In this document: in pieces, positions 1 through 6,709 of the stretch | How positions within the stretch are numbered: the stretch's first letter is position 1 | How the letters are laid out: each line of letters begins with the position of its first letter | DNA from: Burkholderiales bacterium | GTDB lineage: Bacteria > Pseudomonadota > Gammaproteobacteria > Burkholderiales > WYBJ01 | Length of the DNA: 64,000 nt | Reading direction: 5' to 3' | Assembly: GCA_022841915.1 (NCBI GenBank) | Contig: JALHQN010000019.1 | Span: forward strand, 1 to 64,000 | Program-made: the position numbers and the translations under genes | Notes under the pieces: model-generated | What the model was told of the DNA's origin: nothing | Database searches by the model: none | Seen by the model: the letters and a program-made list of their open reading frames with translations, nothing else

Positions 1-246
1 GGCGGTTTCTGGATGAGCGTCAATGTTTGGGGCGAGTCGCTTGCCGCCGAGGTTGCGGCACTGGTGAAGAAGGGCGCGCGCGTGCACGTGGTCGGAAAGA
101 TTGTTCAGTCCACGTGGACCGTGACTGCCACCGGCGAGGAGCGCCGGGAGCTCTACGTCAATGCGGATCGACTGTTTCTCGGGCTCGCGCGCGTTCAAGC
201 GGTGACCTTCATGGCGCCGCGCGAGGTCAGGCAAGCCGGAGGGTGA
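1..246 (+). CDS. ssb: Single-stranded DNA-binding protein, C-terminal part (cut by window edge)
   Basis: The reading frame is open from base 1 (GGFWMSVNVWG...) and ends at TGA 244-246. The pattern of an aromatic strand, VNVWGESLA, a helix AEVAALVKKG and VHVVGKIVQSTW is that of the SSB OB-fold, in which the KKG-x-V-x-V-x-GK turn and following Trp are typical. SSB coats single-stranded DNA during replication and conjugative transfer, and ICEs often carry their own copy. The N-terminus lies outside the window. The C-terminus ends REVRQAGG and lacks the acidic DDDIPF-type tail used for partner binding, so this may be a specialised plasmid/ICE SSB. The assignment rests on pattern only. Confidence 0.72.
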   Translation, partial: GGFWMSVNVWGESLAAEVAALVKKGARVHVVGKIVQSTWTVTATGEERRELYVNADRLFLGLARVQAVTFMAPREVRQAGG

Positions 247-254
247 TCGTGAGC

Positions 255-557
255 ATGCCTCAACAGGGCGGTGTCGCAGCTTTGCTGTCCGCCCATCCGG
301 AGGAAGTGCGCATGCTGCGCTCGATCGCGCGATCGGCGGTGCTGGAGGCGGCCCGCGTCGGGGTGTTCAGCGAAACCTTCCGTGGCGTGCGTGTGAGTGC
401 GATACGCGATGATGGTGCAGACCAAGCGCAGTGTGGCTACTCCAGCGTCCATGTCATCCTTGCGCGAGGCGCAATCGCGATGGAGCGCTGCGTTGTCCTC
501 GCTATCGATGCGGACTGCATGGAACCAAATGCATTGACGGGCGGTCATTGGGATTGA
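255..557 (+). CDS. Small hypothetical protein next to ssb
   Basis: A 100-residue protein starting MSMPQQGGVAALL. The ATG at 255 is chosen because GGAGGG at 239-244 is a fitting ribosome-binding site; a GTG at 249 is an alternative. It follows the SSB gene by 8 nt and was probably transcribed with it. The sequence has a helical N-terminus (HPEEVRMLRSIARSAV) and a strand-rich second half, with no signal peptide, membrane segment or recognised motif. The location suggests a part in ICE DNA maintenance, but no function can be assigned. Confidence 0.6.
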   Translation: MPQQGGVAALLSAHPEEVRMLRSIARSAVLEAARVGVFSETFRGVRVSAIRDDGADQAQCGYSSVHVILARGAIAMERCVVLAIDADCMEPNALTGGHWD

Positions 558-750
558 AACGCACCCACGGCCGGTTTGCAGTCAGGATCGTGTCGTGGTG
601 CATGGCAAGATTCACGTTGGCTGTGTCAGCCCGGTGGATGCCCGTCATCGCATCGCCCATGCTCGCAAGAGCGCCCAAAACCGGTTTGATCTCCTGAGAA
701 CCGGTGGCCGCAAGGCTCGGAGATACTCGTCCGTTGTTCTCGTCCCAGTC

Positions 751-810
751 GGGGAGTTTCATCCCCGCTGGGGATGGTCTCCCCATTTTTATTTGCGCAA
801 GGAGACCATC
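751..810 (+). promoter_or_regulatory. Structured leader L1, ending at a start codon
   Basis: GGGGA (751-755) pairs with TCCCC (762-766) across a 6-nt loop, and a second GGGG/CCCC pair follows (770-773 with 781-784). GATGGTCTCC (773-782) is the exact reverse complement of GGAGACCATC (801-810). This last helix contains the GGAG ribosome-binding site and ends directly at ATG 811, so it would hide the start. Related leaders occur at 1282-1341, 1728-1786 and 2502-2550. Confidence 0.6.
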
Positions 811-1251
811 ATGTCCGAGCAATCCCAGGCAACAAATCCGTCGTCGTTCTTCGACCTGCATGTGGAAGGGGTCGGTTATCTCAATCGTGTGCGCACGGTT
901 CGTCCGAAAAAGGGGCAGGAGTTTCTCGCCTGTTCCGTCTCGGCGATGCGTGGCAGCAGCGAAGACATCGCCTACACGAAGTTCGACTGCAAGGTCAGCG
1001 GGGCTGAAGCTCGGAAGGTCATCAAGCTTCTGGAGCCGAGTGTTACCGCGGACAAGGCCGTCATCGTGGGCTTCCGCATCGGAGACGTCTATCCCGAACT
1101 CTTCACCTTCGAGAAGGGTGAGAAGCGTGGGCAGACGGGCATGACGATCAAGGGGCGGCTGCTTCGCATCAAGTTCGCCAAGGTCAACGGCATCGCCGTG
1201 GAGCTGCCGCTGTCCGAACGTTCGATGTCGGGTGAAGGCAGCCCTGCCTGA
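811..1251 (+). CDS. DUF3577 family protein (STY4534-type ICE replication protein)
   Basis: A 146-residue protein starting MSEQSQATNPSSFFDLH. The start follows GGAG (801-804) with 6-nt spacing. The sequence (FFDLHVEGVGYLNRVR, EFLACSVSAMRGS, YTKFDCKVSG) matches my knowledge of the DUF3577 family, which occurs almost only in ICEs and genomic islands such as SPI-7 relatives and is annotated as an ICE replication protein; its biochemical role is not well known. The strand-rich layout fits an OB-like fold and would agree with a single-stranded DNA role beside ssb. Expression is probably controlled by the hairpin leader directly upstream. Confidence 0.78.
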   Translation: MSEQSQATNPSSFFDLHVEGVGYLNRVRTVRPKKGQEFLACSVSAMRGSSEDIAYTKFDCKVSGAEARKVIKLLEPSVTADKAVIVGFRIGDVYPELFTFEKGEKRGQTGMTIKGRLLRIKFAKVNGIAVELPLSERSMSGEGSPA

Positions 1252-1281
1252 TCGATCGCGTTGGTCGATCGTTTCATCCAT

Positions 1282-1341
1282 CCCCTGGGGGAGTTCCTTC
1301 CCCCAGGGGGAAGGTCTCCTCCGCATTCGCTTCCGGAGACC
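1282..1341 (+). promoter_or_regulatory. Structured leader L2
   Basis: An 11-bp helix (1282-1292 with 1299-1309, CCCCTGGGGGA/TCCCCCAGGGG) has a 6-nt loop. GGTCTCC (1313-1319) then pairs with GGAGACC (1335-1341), which contains the ribosome-binding site 3 nt before ATG 1345. The architecture is the same as in L1. Confidence 0.6.
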
Positions 1342-1344
1342 CCG

Positions 1345-1443
1345 ATGAAGAAAGCATTGTGGAACGTGCTCGGTGACTGGCGATTGATGTTCCTGATCTT
1401 CGTTCTCTCGCAGATTCTCGCCTTTGTCCACGCGATCGCTTGA
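1345..1443 (+). CDS. Tiny single-span membrane protein, copy 1
   Basis: A 32-residue protein: MKKALWNVLGDWRLMF continued by LIFVLSQILAFVHAIA. It has a charged N-terminus and one membrane helix. The start is set by GGAG at 1335-1338 and the structured leader. A paralogue of equal core length lies 90 bp downstream (1534-1635). The two align without gaps, with 10 identical residues of 32, including S22, Q23, A26 and H29 in the membrane half. Conservation of polar Ser-Gln and His inside the helix suggests a specific contact or metal/proton site rather than a random hydrophobic peptide. The function is unknown; a small toxin or a regulator of a membrane complex are possibilities. Confidence 0.65.
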   Translation: MKKALWNVLGDWRLMFLIFVLSQILAFVHAIA

Positions 1444-1451
1444 TCGCCCTC

Positions 1452-1479
1452 GCAGGCCCTGCGTTGCAGTGAGGCCTGC
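1452..1479 (+). other. Intergenic hairpin after mini-gene 1
   Basis: GCAGGCC (1452-1458) and GGCCTGC (1473-1479) form a 7-bp hairpin just after the stop codon of the first mini-gene. There is no T tract, so it is more likely an RNA-processing or stabilising hairpin than a terminator. Confidence 0.4.
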
Positions 1480-1533
1480 ATCAGCATCACCACGAAGGAG
1501 CAAACCCCCACCGGAACATCAGGAGAGGCAGCG

Positions 1534-1635
1534 ATGATGAGGCAGGCGTTCTTGAAGGTCGTCACCAACCCGAAACTGCTGGTGCTGTGCGTGGTGATCT
1601 CCCAGGTCATTGCGCTCTTGCATGTTGTGTTCTGA
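1534..1635 (+). CDS. Tiny single-span membrane protein, copy 2
   Basis: A 33-residue protein: [16 protein letters not shown] continued by [20 protein letters not shown] 1534 is chosen because AGGAG (1521-1525) lies 8 nt upstream; the second ATG at 1537 gives 32 residues, the length of the paralogue at 1345-1443. S22, Q23, A26 and H29 (numbered from the second Met) are conserved between copies. Unlike copy 1 it has no GGGG/CCCC leader, which suggests the two copies are controlled differently. A 7-bp inverted repeat (1649-1655 with 1681-1687) follows. It is too short for most gene finders. Confidence 0.6.
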   Translation: MMRQAFLKVVTNPKLLVLCVVISQVIALLHVVF

Positions 1636-1727
1636 GGCTCGTTCCAGCGACCCGCAGTACGCCTGCGATGCGATGCAGTGGCGGGTCGAGTGTCTTGATG
1701 CTGCAGTACCGATGTCCTTTCAGCCTT

Positions 1728-1786
1728 GGGGAATCCCTCTTCCCCTGGGGAAGGGTGTTCCCCGTCTATTTTTAGAGGAGAACACC
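1728..1786 (+). promoter_or_regulatory. Structured leader L3
   Basis: GGGGAA (1728-1733) pairs with TTCCCC (1740-1745) over a 6-nt loop, then CCCCTGGGG follows. GGTGTTC (1754-1760) pairs with GAACACC (1780-1786), which touches ATG 1787 and overlaps the end of the ribosome-binding site GAGGAG (1775-1780). The stem differs from the GGTCTCC/GGAGACC of L1 and L2 on both sides, which is compensatory change. Confidence 0.6.
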
Positions 1787-2380
1787 ATGTATCAATCAAT
1801 GGAAAGCGTGTCGGATGCGCAGTTGCTCGCATCCTTGGTCGGCAGCAGGACGGCCGCCTATCTGCTCGAGGTTTCTAGCGGCAGTCTGTTCAAGGTGCTG
1901 CAAGGTGCGCCAGATGCCGGTGCCAGGCCGTGTCGGGTACGCAGGCGACTCGATGCAGCCCGGGAGTTGGTGCGCCGATCGCTCGTCGAGGCGATGCATC
2001 AACGCGATGTGCTGTCCTCTCCGGGGAGTGTGCGCGACTTCTTGCGTATCACCCTGGCAGGACGGGACTACGAGGTCTTCATGGTGCTCTTCCTGGATGC
2101 TCAGAACCGGGTGATCGCCCCAGAGGAGATGTTCCGGGGAACGCTCACACAGACCAGCGTCTATCCGCGGGAGATCGTCAAGCGCAGCCTGGCATTCAAC
2201 GCCGCCGGGGTGATCTTTGCGCATAACCATCCCTCTGGGGTCGCGGAGCCTAGCCACGCCGACGAGTTGCTGACTCGTTCGCTCAAGCAGGCGCTATCGC
2301 TGGTGGATGTGCGTGTGCTGGATCATTTCGTCGTCGCCGGCAACGGCGTGATCTCGTTCGCCGAGCGCGGACTTTTGTAG
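1787..2380 (+). CDS. radC: RadC-like JAB-domain protein
   Basis: A 197-residue protein. The second half is a JAB/MPN-type metalloprotease-like fold with HNHPSG near residues 145-150 followed by an Asp ([10 protein letters not shown]), the full metal-binding set of the RadC family. The N-terminal third ([18 protein letters not shown]) is a short helical region. RadC homologues are common in plasmids, prophages and ICEs; a link to DNA repair was proposed historically, but the activity is not settled. The start ATG 1787 follows GAGGAG and leader L3. Transcription probably ends or is processed at the 14-bp hairpin at 2387-2417. Confidence 0.85.
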   Translation: MYQSMESVSDAQLLASLVGSRTAAYLLEVSSGSLFKVLQGAPDAGARPCRVRRRLDAARELVRRSLVEAMHQRDVLSSPGSVRDFLRITLAGRDYEVFMVLFLDAQNRVIAPEEMFRGTLTQTSVYPREIVKRSLAFNAAGVIFAHNHPSGVAEPSHADELLTRSLKQALSLVDVRVLDHFVVAGNGVISFAERGLL

Positions 2381-2386
2381 TGGCAC

Positions 2387-2417
2387 GACTGTGCTCGGGA
2401 TCCTCCCGAGCACAGTC
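2387..2417 (+). terminator. Strong hairpin after radC
   Basis: GACTGTGCTCGGGA (2387-2400) and its perfect complement (2404-2417) form a 14-bp stem with a 3-nt loop 6 nt after the radC stop. No T run follows, so it may be a bidirectional, Rho-independent-like or processing structure rather than a classic terminator. Confidence 0.5.
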
Positions 2418-2501
2418 AAGGCAGTCGGCTCACCGTTGAGGTGGGCCAATCATCTGGCGCGGGAGCCTGTCTTGCGCCGCAATCCGTTTGTCTGACCCCG
2501 C

Positions 2502-2550
2502 GGGGATCTGTGTCCCCGGTACGGGGCCGAGTCTCCGCATTTCCTTGGAG
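2502..2550 (+). promoter_or_regulatory. Structured leader L4
   Basis: GGGGA (2502-2506) pairs with TCCCC (2513-2517) over a 6-nt loop, followed by GGTACGGGG. The start-site helix is weak here: CTCC (2533-2536) with GGAG (2547-2550), 8 nt before ATG 2559. It keeps the GGGG/CCCC module of L1-L3. Confidence 0.5.
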
Positions 2551-2558
2551 GCATCATC

Positions 2559-3623
2559 ATGAAAAGTGGACGTACTCTTGTGAATCTGGCTCAGGAACTC
2601 GATCGGCAGTTGCGCACCAAGCGGGACCTGGTGGTGCCGTCGTCGTTGTTGCAGTGTCGTACCGATGAGGGCGGCAATCTCAAGGTGATCGTGGACGGGC
2701 ATCAAGGTGGAGGCGAGTATGGCGTGACGGAGCTTGCGCGCCGACAACTGGCGGACAAGCTCAAGATCCCGTATGCGTACTTCGAGCGCATGCGCCTCGA
2801 TCAGCCCTCGCTGCTCGACCGCAACGTCAACACGTGGCTCGAGCGCGATGCCGATCGCAGGATGATCCGAACGTTGGACGGAGAAGTGCGAGCGGTGCTC
2901 TCCGATCGCTACCGTCGGCTGGACAACTACGATCTTGCCGAGAGCGTTCTTCCCATCCTGCAGCGACTGGACGGTGCCAGGTTCGAGTCCGTGGAATTGA
3001 CCGACACGAAGATGTACTTGAAAGTGGTCGCGCCGCGGGTCGCGTTCGAGATCGCACCGGGCGACATCGTGCAGGCGGGCATCGTGATCAGCAATTCTGA
3101 GGTCGGCTGCGGGACGCTCTCGGTCCAGCCGCTGGTCTATCGTCTGGTGTGTCGCAACGGGCTCATTGCTGCGGATAGCTCCCTGCGCAAGACACACGTC
3201 GGACGAACGCTCGCGCTCGAGGACGACAAAGTCATCACGTTCAAGGATGACACCGTCGCAGCGGACGACAAGGCATTCTTCATGAAGGTGAGGGACGTCG
3301 TTGAGGCGGCAGTCTCCGAGGCCACGTTCCGGCTGGTTGCGCTGAAACTGCAGAAGACGCGCGACATTCGTCTGACCGGCGATCCTGTCCAGGCGGTCGA
3401 GGTGCTCGCCAGTCGCTACACGCTCAATGATTCTGAGCGCTCGGGTGTGCTGCGACACCTCATCCAGGAAGGGGATCTGTCCGCCTATGGCCTGGTGAAT
3501 GCTGTCACGCACTTCTCGCAAGACGTGGAAGACTACGATCGTGCGACGGAGTTCGAGGCGCTGGGGGGAAAGCTGATCGAGCTTCCCGCCGGCGATTGGC
3601 GCAAGATGACAGAAGCGGTGTAA
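2559..3623 (+). CDS. DUF932 domain protein
   Basis: A 354-residue protein starting MKSGRTLVNLAQELDRQL. The ATG is preceded by TTGGAGG and leader L4. The blocks YGVTELARRQLADKL, IPYAYFERM, RAVLSDRYRRLDNYDL and the VCRNGL turn are typical of DUF932 proteins, which are frequent on plasmids, phages and ICEs and often near SSB and RadC genes. No enzymatic motif is known to me; a role in element maintenance or stress is inferred from context. A rho-independent terminator follows at 3627-3667. Confidence 0.8.
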   Translation: MKSGRTLVNLAQELDRQLRTKRDLVVPSSLLQCRTDEGGNLKVIVDGHQGGGEYGVTELARRQLADKLKIPYAYFERMRLDQPSLLDRNVNTWLERDADRRMIRTLDGEVRAVLSDRYRRLDNYDLAESVLPILQRLDGARFESVELTDTKMYLKVVAPRVAFEIAPGDIVQAGIVISNSEVGCGTLSVQPLVYRLVCRNGLIAADSSLRKTHVGRTLALEDDKVITFKDDTVAADDKAFFMKVRDVVEAAVSEATFRLVALKLQKTRDIRLTGDPVQAVEVLASRYTLNDSERSGVLRHLIQEGDLSAYGLVNAVTHFSQDVEDYDRATEFEALGGKLIELPAGDWRKMTEAV

Positions 3624-3626
3624 TTG

Positions 3627-3667
3627 AACCCCGAGGGTCGCGCAAAGGCGGCGCTCGGGGTTTTTTC
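3627..3667 (+). terminator. Rho-independent terminator
   Basis: AACCCCGAG (3627-3635) pairs with CTCGGGGTT (3654-3662), followed by a run of T (3661-3666). It closes the DUF932 transcription unit and separates it from the leftward genes beyond. Confidence 0.85.
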
Positions 3668-3822
3668 ATTTTGGGCGTGGGCGATAGACGTTCATTGATG
3701 CGGTGCTGGCTTCTTACCGCCTGGTAGAGCCTGGATTGACCTCAGCGCCTTCGGAACAATCGGAACGCGGAGGGGCTGTGCTGTGTATCGCGACACATCA
3801 TCCGCAGCGATCCAATCCGGCG

Positions 3823-4238
3823 TCACCGTACCCGTCTTCGAACCGGGTTCCCTATTGGGAGGCCGCCGAATTGTCGGCCGTGCTGCAGATCCTCGCTGCA
3901 CAACACCGAACATCCCGCATCGGCCGCTGCAGCGACGATGAGGGCGTCGTAGAAGGACAACCCATGGTCGCGCGCCAGCGCGACTGCGCCGGTGTGGATC
4001 GCGGTCGAGGGGGGCAGGGTAGGCCCGAGCAGATCTTCGATCACCACGAAGGCGGCATCGATCTGCGCCCACGGCCAATGCAGCTTGCGCAACGCCACGT
4101 TGGTGAATTCGTTGAGAACCTGGACACCGATGGTTCCGGCCTCAGCCATCAGCGCCTCGGCTTGCGCACTGCGCGGATCATCGGCCGCAAAGGCGTAGAT
4201 CGGAATATATTGGTGTCGAAGAAGCGCTCATCGGGCAT
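3823..4238 (-). pseudogene. vapC: PIN-domain toxin (VapC-like), frameshifted
   Basis: Starting from ATG at 4238 the protein reads MPDERFFDTNIF and then leaves the PIN frame. A second frame resumes with IYAFAADDPRSAQAEA and continues to LYSEDLQ-like CSEDLQHGRQFGGL. Together they form a full PIN fold: the first Asp in FFDTN, ALIVAAAADAGC, and the late SEDLQ Asp. The break is at TATAT near 4203: removing one AT dinucleotide restores DTNIPIYAFAAD. PIN toxins are Mg-dependent RNases neutralised by a partner antitoxin. The start overlaps the antitoxin by 11 bp. As read, no active toxin is made; a sequencing error cannot be excluded. Confidence 0.75.
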
Positions 4239-4458
4239 TGGCCTCGTCCCGATCGAAGCGGAAGCCCTTCGGGAGCGGCCTTTTGAGATCGCGCAACCGC
4301 GCTATCGCCCGCTCGCGGGACTTGTCGCGCTCCACACTGAACTCACGAGGGCCGGCCACGACGATCTCGATATCGTCGCCTGACTTGAGATTGAGGGCCT
4401 TCACGACGGGAACCGGCAGCCGGATGGCGAGACTGTTTCCCCACTTTGAGACGCGCAT
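4228..4458 (-). CDS. vapB: AbrB/MazE-family antitoxin
   Basis: A 76-residue protein starting MRVSKWGNSLAIRLP, the SpoVT/AbrB swapped-hairpin DNA-binding motif found in MazE- and VapB-type antitoxins. The next block, VVKALNLKSGDDIEIV, completes that domain, and a charged C-terminal tail (RERAIARLRDLKRPLPKG) would bind the toxin. It directly precedes and overlaps the PIN toxin gene, the usual order. Such antitoxins bind their own promoter, presumably in the AT-rich stretch 4459-4510. The antitoxin is intact while the toxin frame is broken. Confidence 0.85.
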   Translation of the reverse strand: MRVSKWGNSLAIRLPVPVVKALNLKSGDDIEIVVAGPREFSVERDKSRERAIARLRDLKRPLPKGFRFDRDEANAR

Positions 4459-4642
4459 GAGAATGCTCCGGAATCCATAGAAGCGATGTATATCATTCCG
4501 AATCATGGCTCGTGGTGGTATCAACTGGATCGCGATCCTCGATGCCGCGCTCCGGGTAACGCCTGATCGGTATGCGGTACAGAACGCCGTTGTGCGGACG
4601 ATGATCGAGACCGGCGCCCCACTGGGTCGTCGCAATCGTGCG

Positions 4643-5305
4643 CTAGATCGATTCAATCAGTTCCGGCCCATCGTTGCGCACCGAGTTCACGCGCGTACTC
4701 ACCGGGCGAGCGGTCATCTCTTCAGCGGGAAATGGCCTCAGCAAGTCGCTGATGTCCTTCTGTCCGGGATCCAGCCAGCGTGCAGCGTCCTGGGGCGCCA
4801 CGATGACGGGCATGCGGTCGTGTATCTTCTGCATGAGTTCGTTCGGCGCGCAGGTCAGGATCGTGAAGCTGGGGATCGCATCCTCGCTGCCTTCATGCCA
4901 GGTGTCCCACAGTCCGCCAAAGAAAAACGGCTCGCGCGAGGCCATCTGAATCAGATGGGGCACTTTGCCCGCCGGCGTCGCCTTCCATTCGTAGAACCAG
5001 TCCACAGGCACCAGGCAGCGGCGGTCGCGGATCAATTTGCGGAACATGGGCTTCTCGGCGGCGGTCTCGCATCGGGCATTGATCGGCCGGACACCTTTGG
5101 CCGGCTCCCGTGACCAGAACGGCACGAGTCCCCAGTTGCGAAGCTCGAAGATAGCGCTCTCAGCGTCTGCTCGAACGACGGGCTGCTTTGTCGTGGGCGC
5201 GACGTTGTATCGCGGCTCGAGCTCACCGGCGGTATTTTGCACAGTGAATGACATCATCTGCGCGATGCGCTCGAAGCGCGATGCTCTGCCGTATCGTCCG
5301 CACAT
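4643..5305 (-). CDS. yedK: SRAP-family protein YedK/HMCES
   Basis: A 220-residue protein starting MCGRYGRAS. Cys2, exposed after Met removal, forms a thiazolidine crosslink with abasic sites in single-stranded DNA, protecting them from breakage. The other known active-site positions are present: Asn76 (RPINARCET), Glu106 (WFYEW) and His162 (IHDRMPVI). Length and motifs are those of the family. On a conjugative element it may protect incoming single-stranded DNA. It is transcribed leftward, toward the toxin-antitoxin pair. Confidence 0.93.
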   Translation of the reverse strand: MCGRYGRASRFERIAQMMSFTVQNTAGELEPRYNVAPTTKQPVVRADAESAIFELRNWGLVPFWSREPAKGVRPINARCETAAEKPMFRKLIRDRRCLVPVDWFYEWKATPAGKVPHLIQMASREPFFFGGLWDTWHEGSEDAIPSFTILTCAPNELMQKIHDRMPVIVAPQDAARWLDPGQKDISDLLRPFPAEEMTARPVSTRVNSVRNDGPELIESI

Positions 5306-5427
5306 ATGACTATCCTATCAGTGGGTCCGGAAGGGGGCGTGCGTCACTGCCGCGGCCTTGCTCCATGGCTTCACGGTGCAGGATCACGGTGCCCTCAATG
5401 GGTGCTGGAAAGCGTCTGGATTCTGGC

Positions 5428-5730
5428 CTAGGGCGCCTCACAATGCCACTCCTGAGCGACGCTGAAGGGTCCGTCGATACCTTCATGGCGCTCGAAGCCT
5501 CTCAGCTGAAAGGCGAGCGTGGCGATGCCGACGAGCACGGGTTCATAGAGTTCCGGCAGTTGCTTCGAGGCCATTGGGTCACGCCCCGCCAATGTGGCGA
5601 CCGTGACACGCCCGCTGCCCCAGGGCATTTCGTAGGTGATGAGGTCTCCTTCGAAGCAGGGGCCATTCTGCACGGCCTGCCAGGCTAGGCGACGGCCGCG
5701 CACACGCAAGGGGCGAACGATGAAACGCAT
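5428..5730 (-). CDS. Hypothetical protein, 100 residues
   Basis: The protein starts MRFIVRPLRVRGRRLAW. It is basic at the N-terminus, then reads DLITYEMPWGSGRVTVATL and PMASKQLPELYEPVLVG. It lies 122 bp upstream of yedK on the same strand. There is no signal peptide, membrane segment or known motif. Codon use and the compact hydrophobic pattern look genuine, but I do not recognise the family. Confidence 0.5.
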   Translation of the reverse strand: MRFIVRPLRVRGRRLAWQAVQNGPCFEGDLITYEMPWGSGRVTVATLAGRDPMASKQLPELYEPVLVGIATLAFQLRGFERHEGIDGPFSVAQEWHCEAP

Positions 5731-5820
5731 CGGAGAAAACAGAAAGACTGGATGTATGATCAGTATACCGCCGCTGCCTCATTTTCGCTTCTATGCGTGC
5801 ATCCGGTGCCGAATCGCGCC

Positions 5821-5860
5821 GTTTACAGTGTAAACGCCAACCCTACCTGGCTAGGTAAAC
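5821..5860. repeat. GTTTAC/GTAAAC palindrome cluster at the recombinase 3' end
   Basis: GTTTAC-AGT-GTAAAC (5821-5835) is a 15-bp palindrome. A third GTAAAC half-site (5855-5860) lies inside the last codons of the recombinase. The spacing suggests a protein-binding or recombination site next to the recombinase gene. Confidence 0.45.
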
Positions 5861-6709
5861 GGCCGTTATTTGGGCTCGTTCGTGTCCGAGCTCTCGGCTG
5901 ATCGTGAGGCGGGCCTCGCGGTCGATCTCTCGTTGCGCCGGGGTGAGCTCTTTCGATCGTGGCCCGCCCGTTGCAGGGGCGGGCCAGCCCGTCAGCTCGC
6001 GGTAGCGCGTCTGAGCGTATTGGTGCCGATGCCCGTGAACGCGATGGATCCCGGCAGCGGCGCACTGGTACTCGAATCGACGAAGCTGCTCGACATAGCG
6101 TTTCTCGGCTGGAATCAAGCTACCCGTGCCGGCGAGCTTCTTCGCTTCGTCGAGCACCCGGCGTTGCTCGTCGTTGCGAATGGGGATCTCGCGAGCTCGT
6201 CCGCCTTTCGTCCAGGTGTCCTTGAGCGCCAGCTGACCGCCCCGGTCGGCCCAATCCGGGCGAATCTTGATCGACTCGCCGCGGCGCAGACCGAAGGCCG
6301 CTTGCAACTGGAGCGACATCCGGGTGTAGGGATCGGTAATACGCGCCAAATCGCCTACCGTAAGCTCTCTGGCTTTGCTGTCCTTGGTCACGAACTGTCG
6401 GTTTCCGATGCCGTAGTAGTCGTTGTCCTTCGCGATCACGTTTTGCTTGCCGATCTTCTCCGCCCACCAGCGAAGCTCGGCCATCCGGTTTTTCATCGTC
6501 CCGACCGCCAGTTGTTCCGACTTCCATTGCTCTACCAGGCGTTCGACGTGTTTGGGCTTGAGGCTGGAAGCTTCCATGTGCCTGTATCCCATCGCGTGCA
6601 GTTGATTTGCGATCTGGTCCAGCACGCGTTCCCGGTCGCGTTGTGTCGTGTAGCTGCCGTCGCGGTTGCGATGGCAGAGCTGCTTCAGTTCGTAGTTGAG
6701 GTCTCGCAT
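5843..6709 (-). CDS. Tyrosine recombinase (phage integrase family, Integrase_1 type)
   Basis: A 288-residue protein starting MRDLNYELKQLCHRNRDGSY. The N-terminal half is a SAM-like core-binding domain (ASSLKPKHVERLVEQW). The C-terminal catalytic half carries Arg142/143 in AFGLRRGESIKI, Lys168 in the beta turn, H225-xx-R228 in VHGHRHQYAQ, His276 in ELGHERAQ and a tyrosine nucleophile at 285 in AVYLAR. The set is complete. Frame-compatible starts exist farther upstream (for example near 6952), but MRDLNY is the family's usual beginning. Proteins of this type often sit inside islands rather than at their ends, so it may mobilise an embedded unit instead of the whole ICE. Confidence 0.85.
   Translation of the reverse strand: MRDLNYELKQLCHRNRDGSYTTQRDRERVLDQIANQLHAMGYRHMEASSLKPKHVERLVEQWKSEQLAVGTMKNRMAELRWWAEKIGKQNVIAKDNDYYGIGNRQFVTKDSKARELTVGDLARITDPYTRMSLQLQAAFGLRRGESIKIRPDWADRGGQLALKDTWTKGGRAREIPIRNDEQRRVLDEAKKLAGTGSLIPAEKRYVEQLRRFEYQCAAAGIHRVHGHRHQYAQTRYRELTGWPAPATGGPRSKELTPAQREIDREARLTISRELGHERAQITAVYLAR

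Noticed and set aside
502-1503. A 333-codon minus-strand frame under the DUF3577 gene
   Set aside because: It overlaps a recognisable gene and the structured leaders and has no ribosome-binding site or family resemblance; it is an antisense shadow of GC-rich coding DNA.
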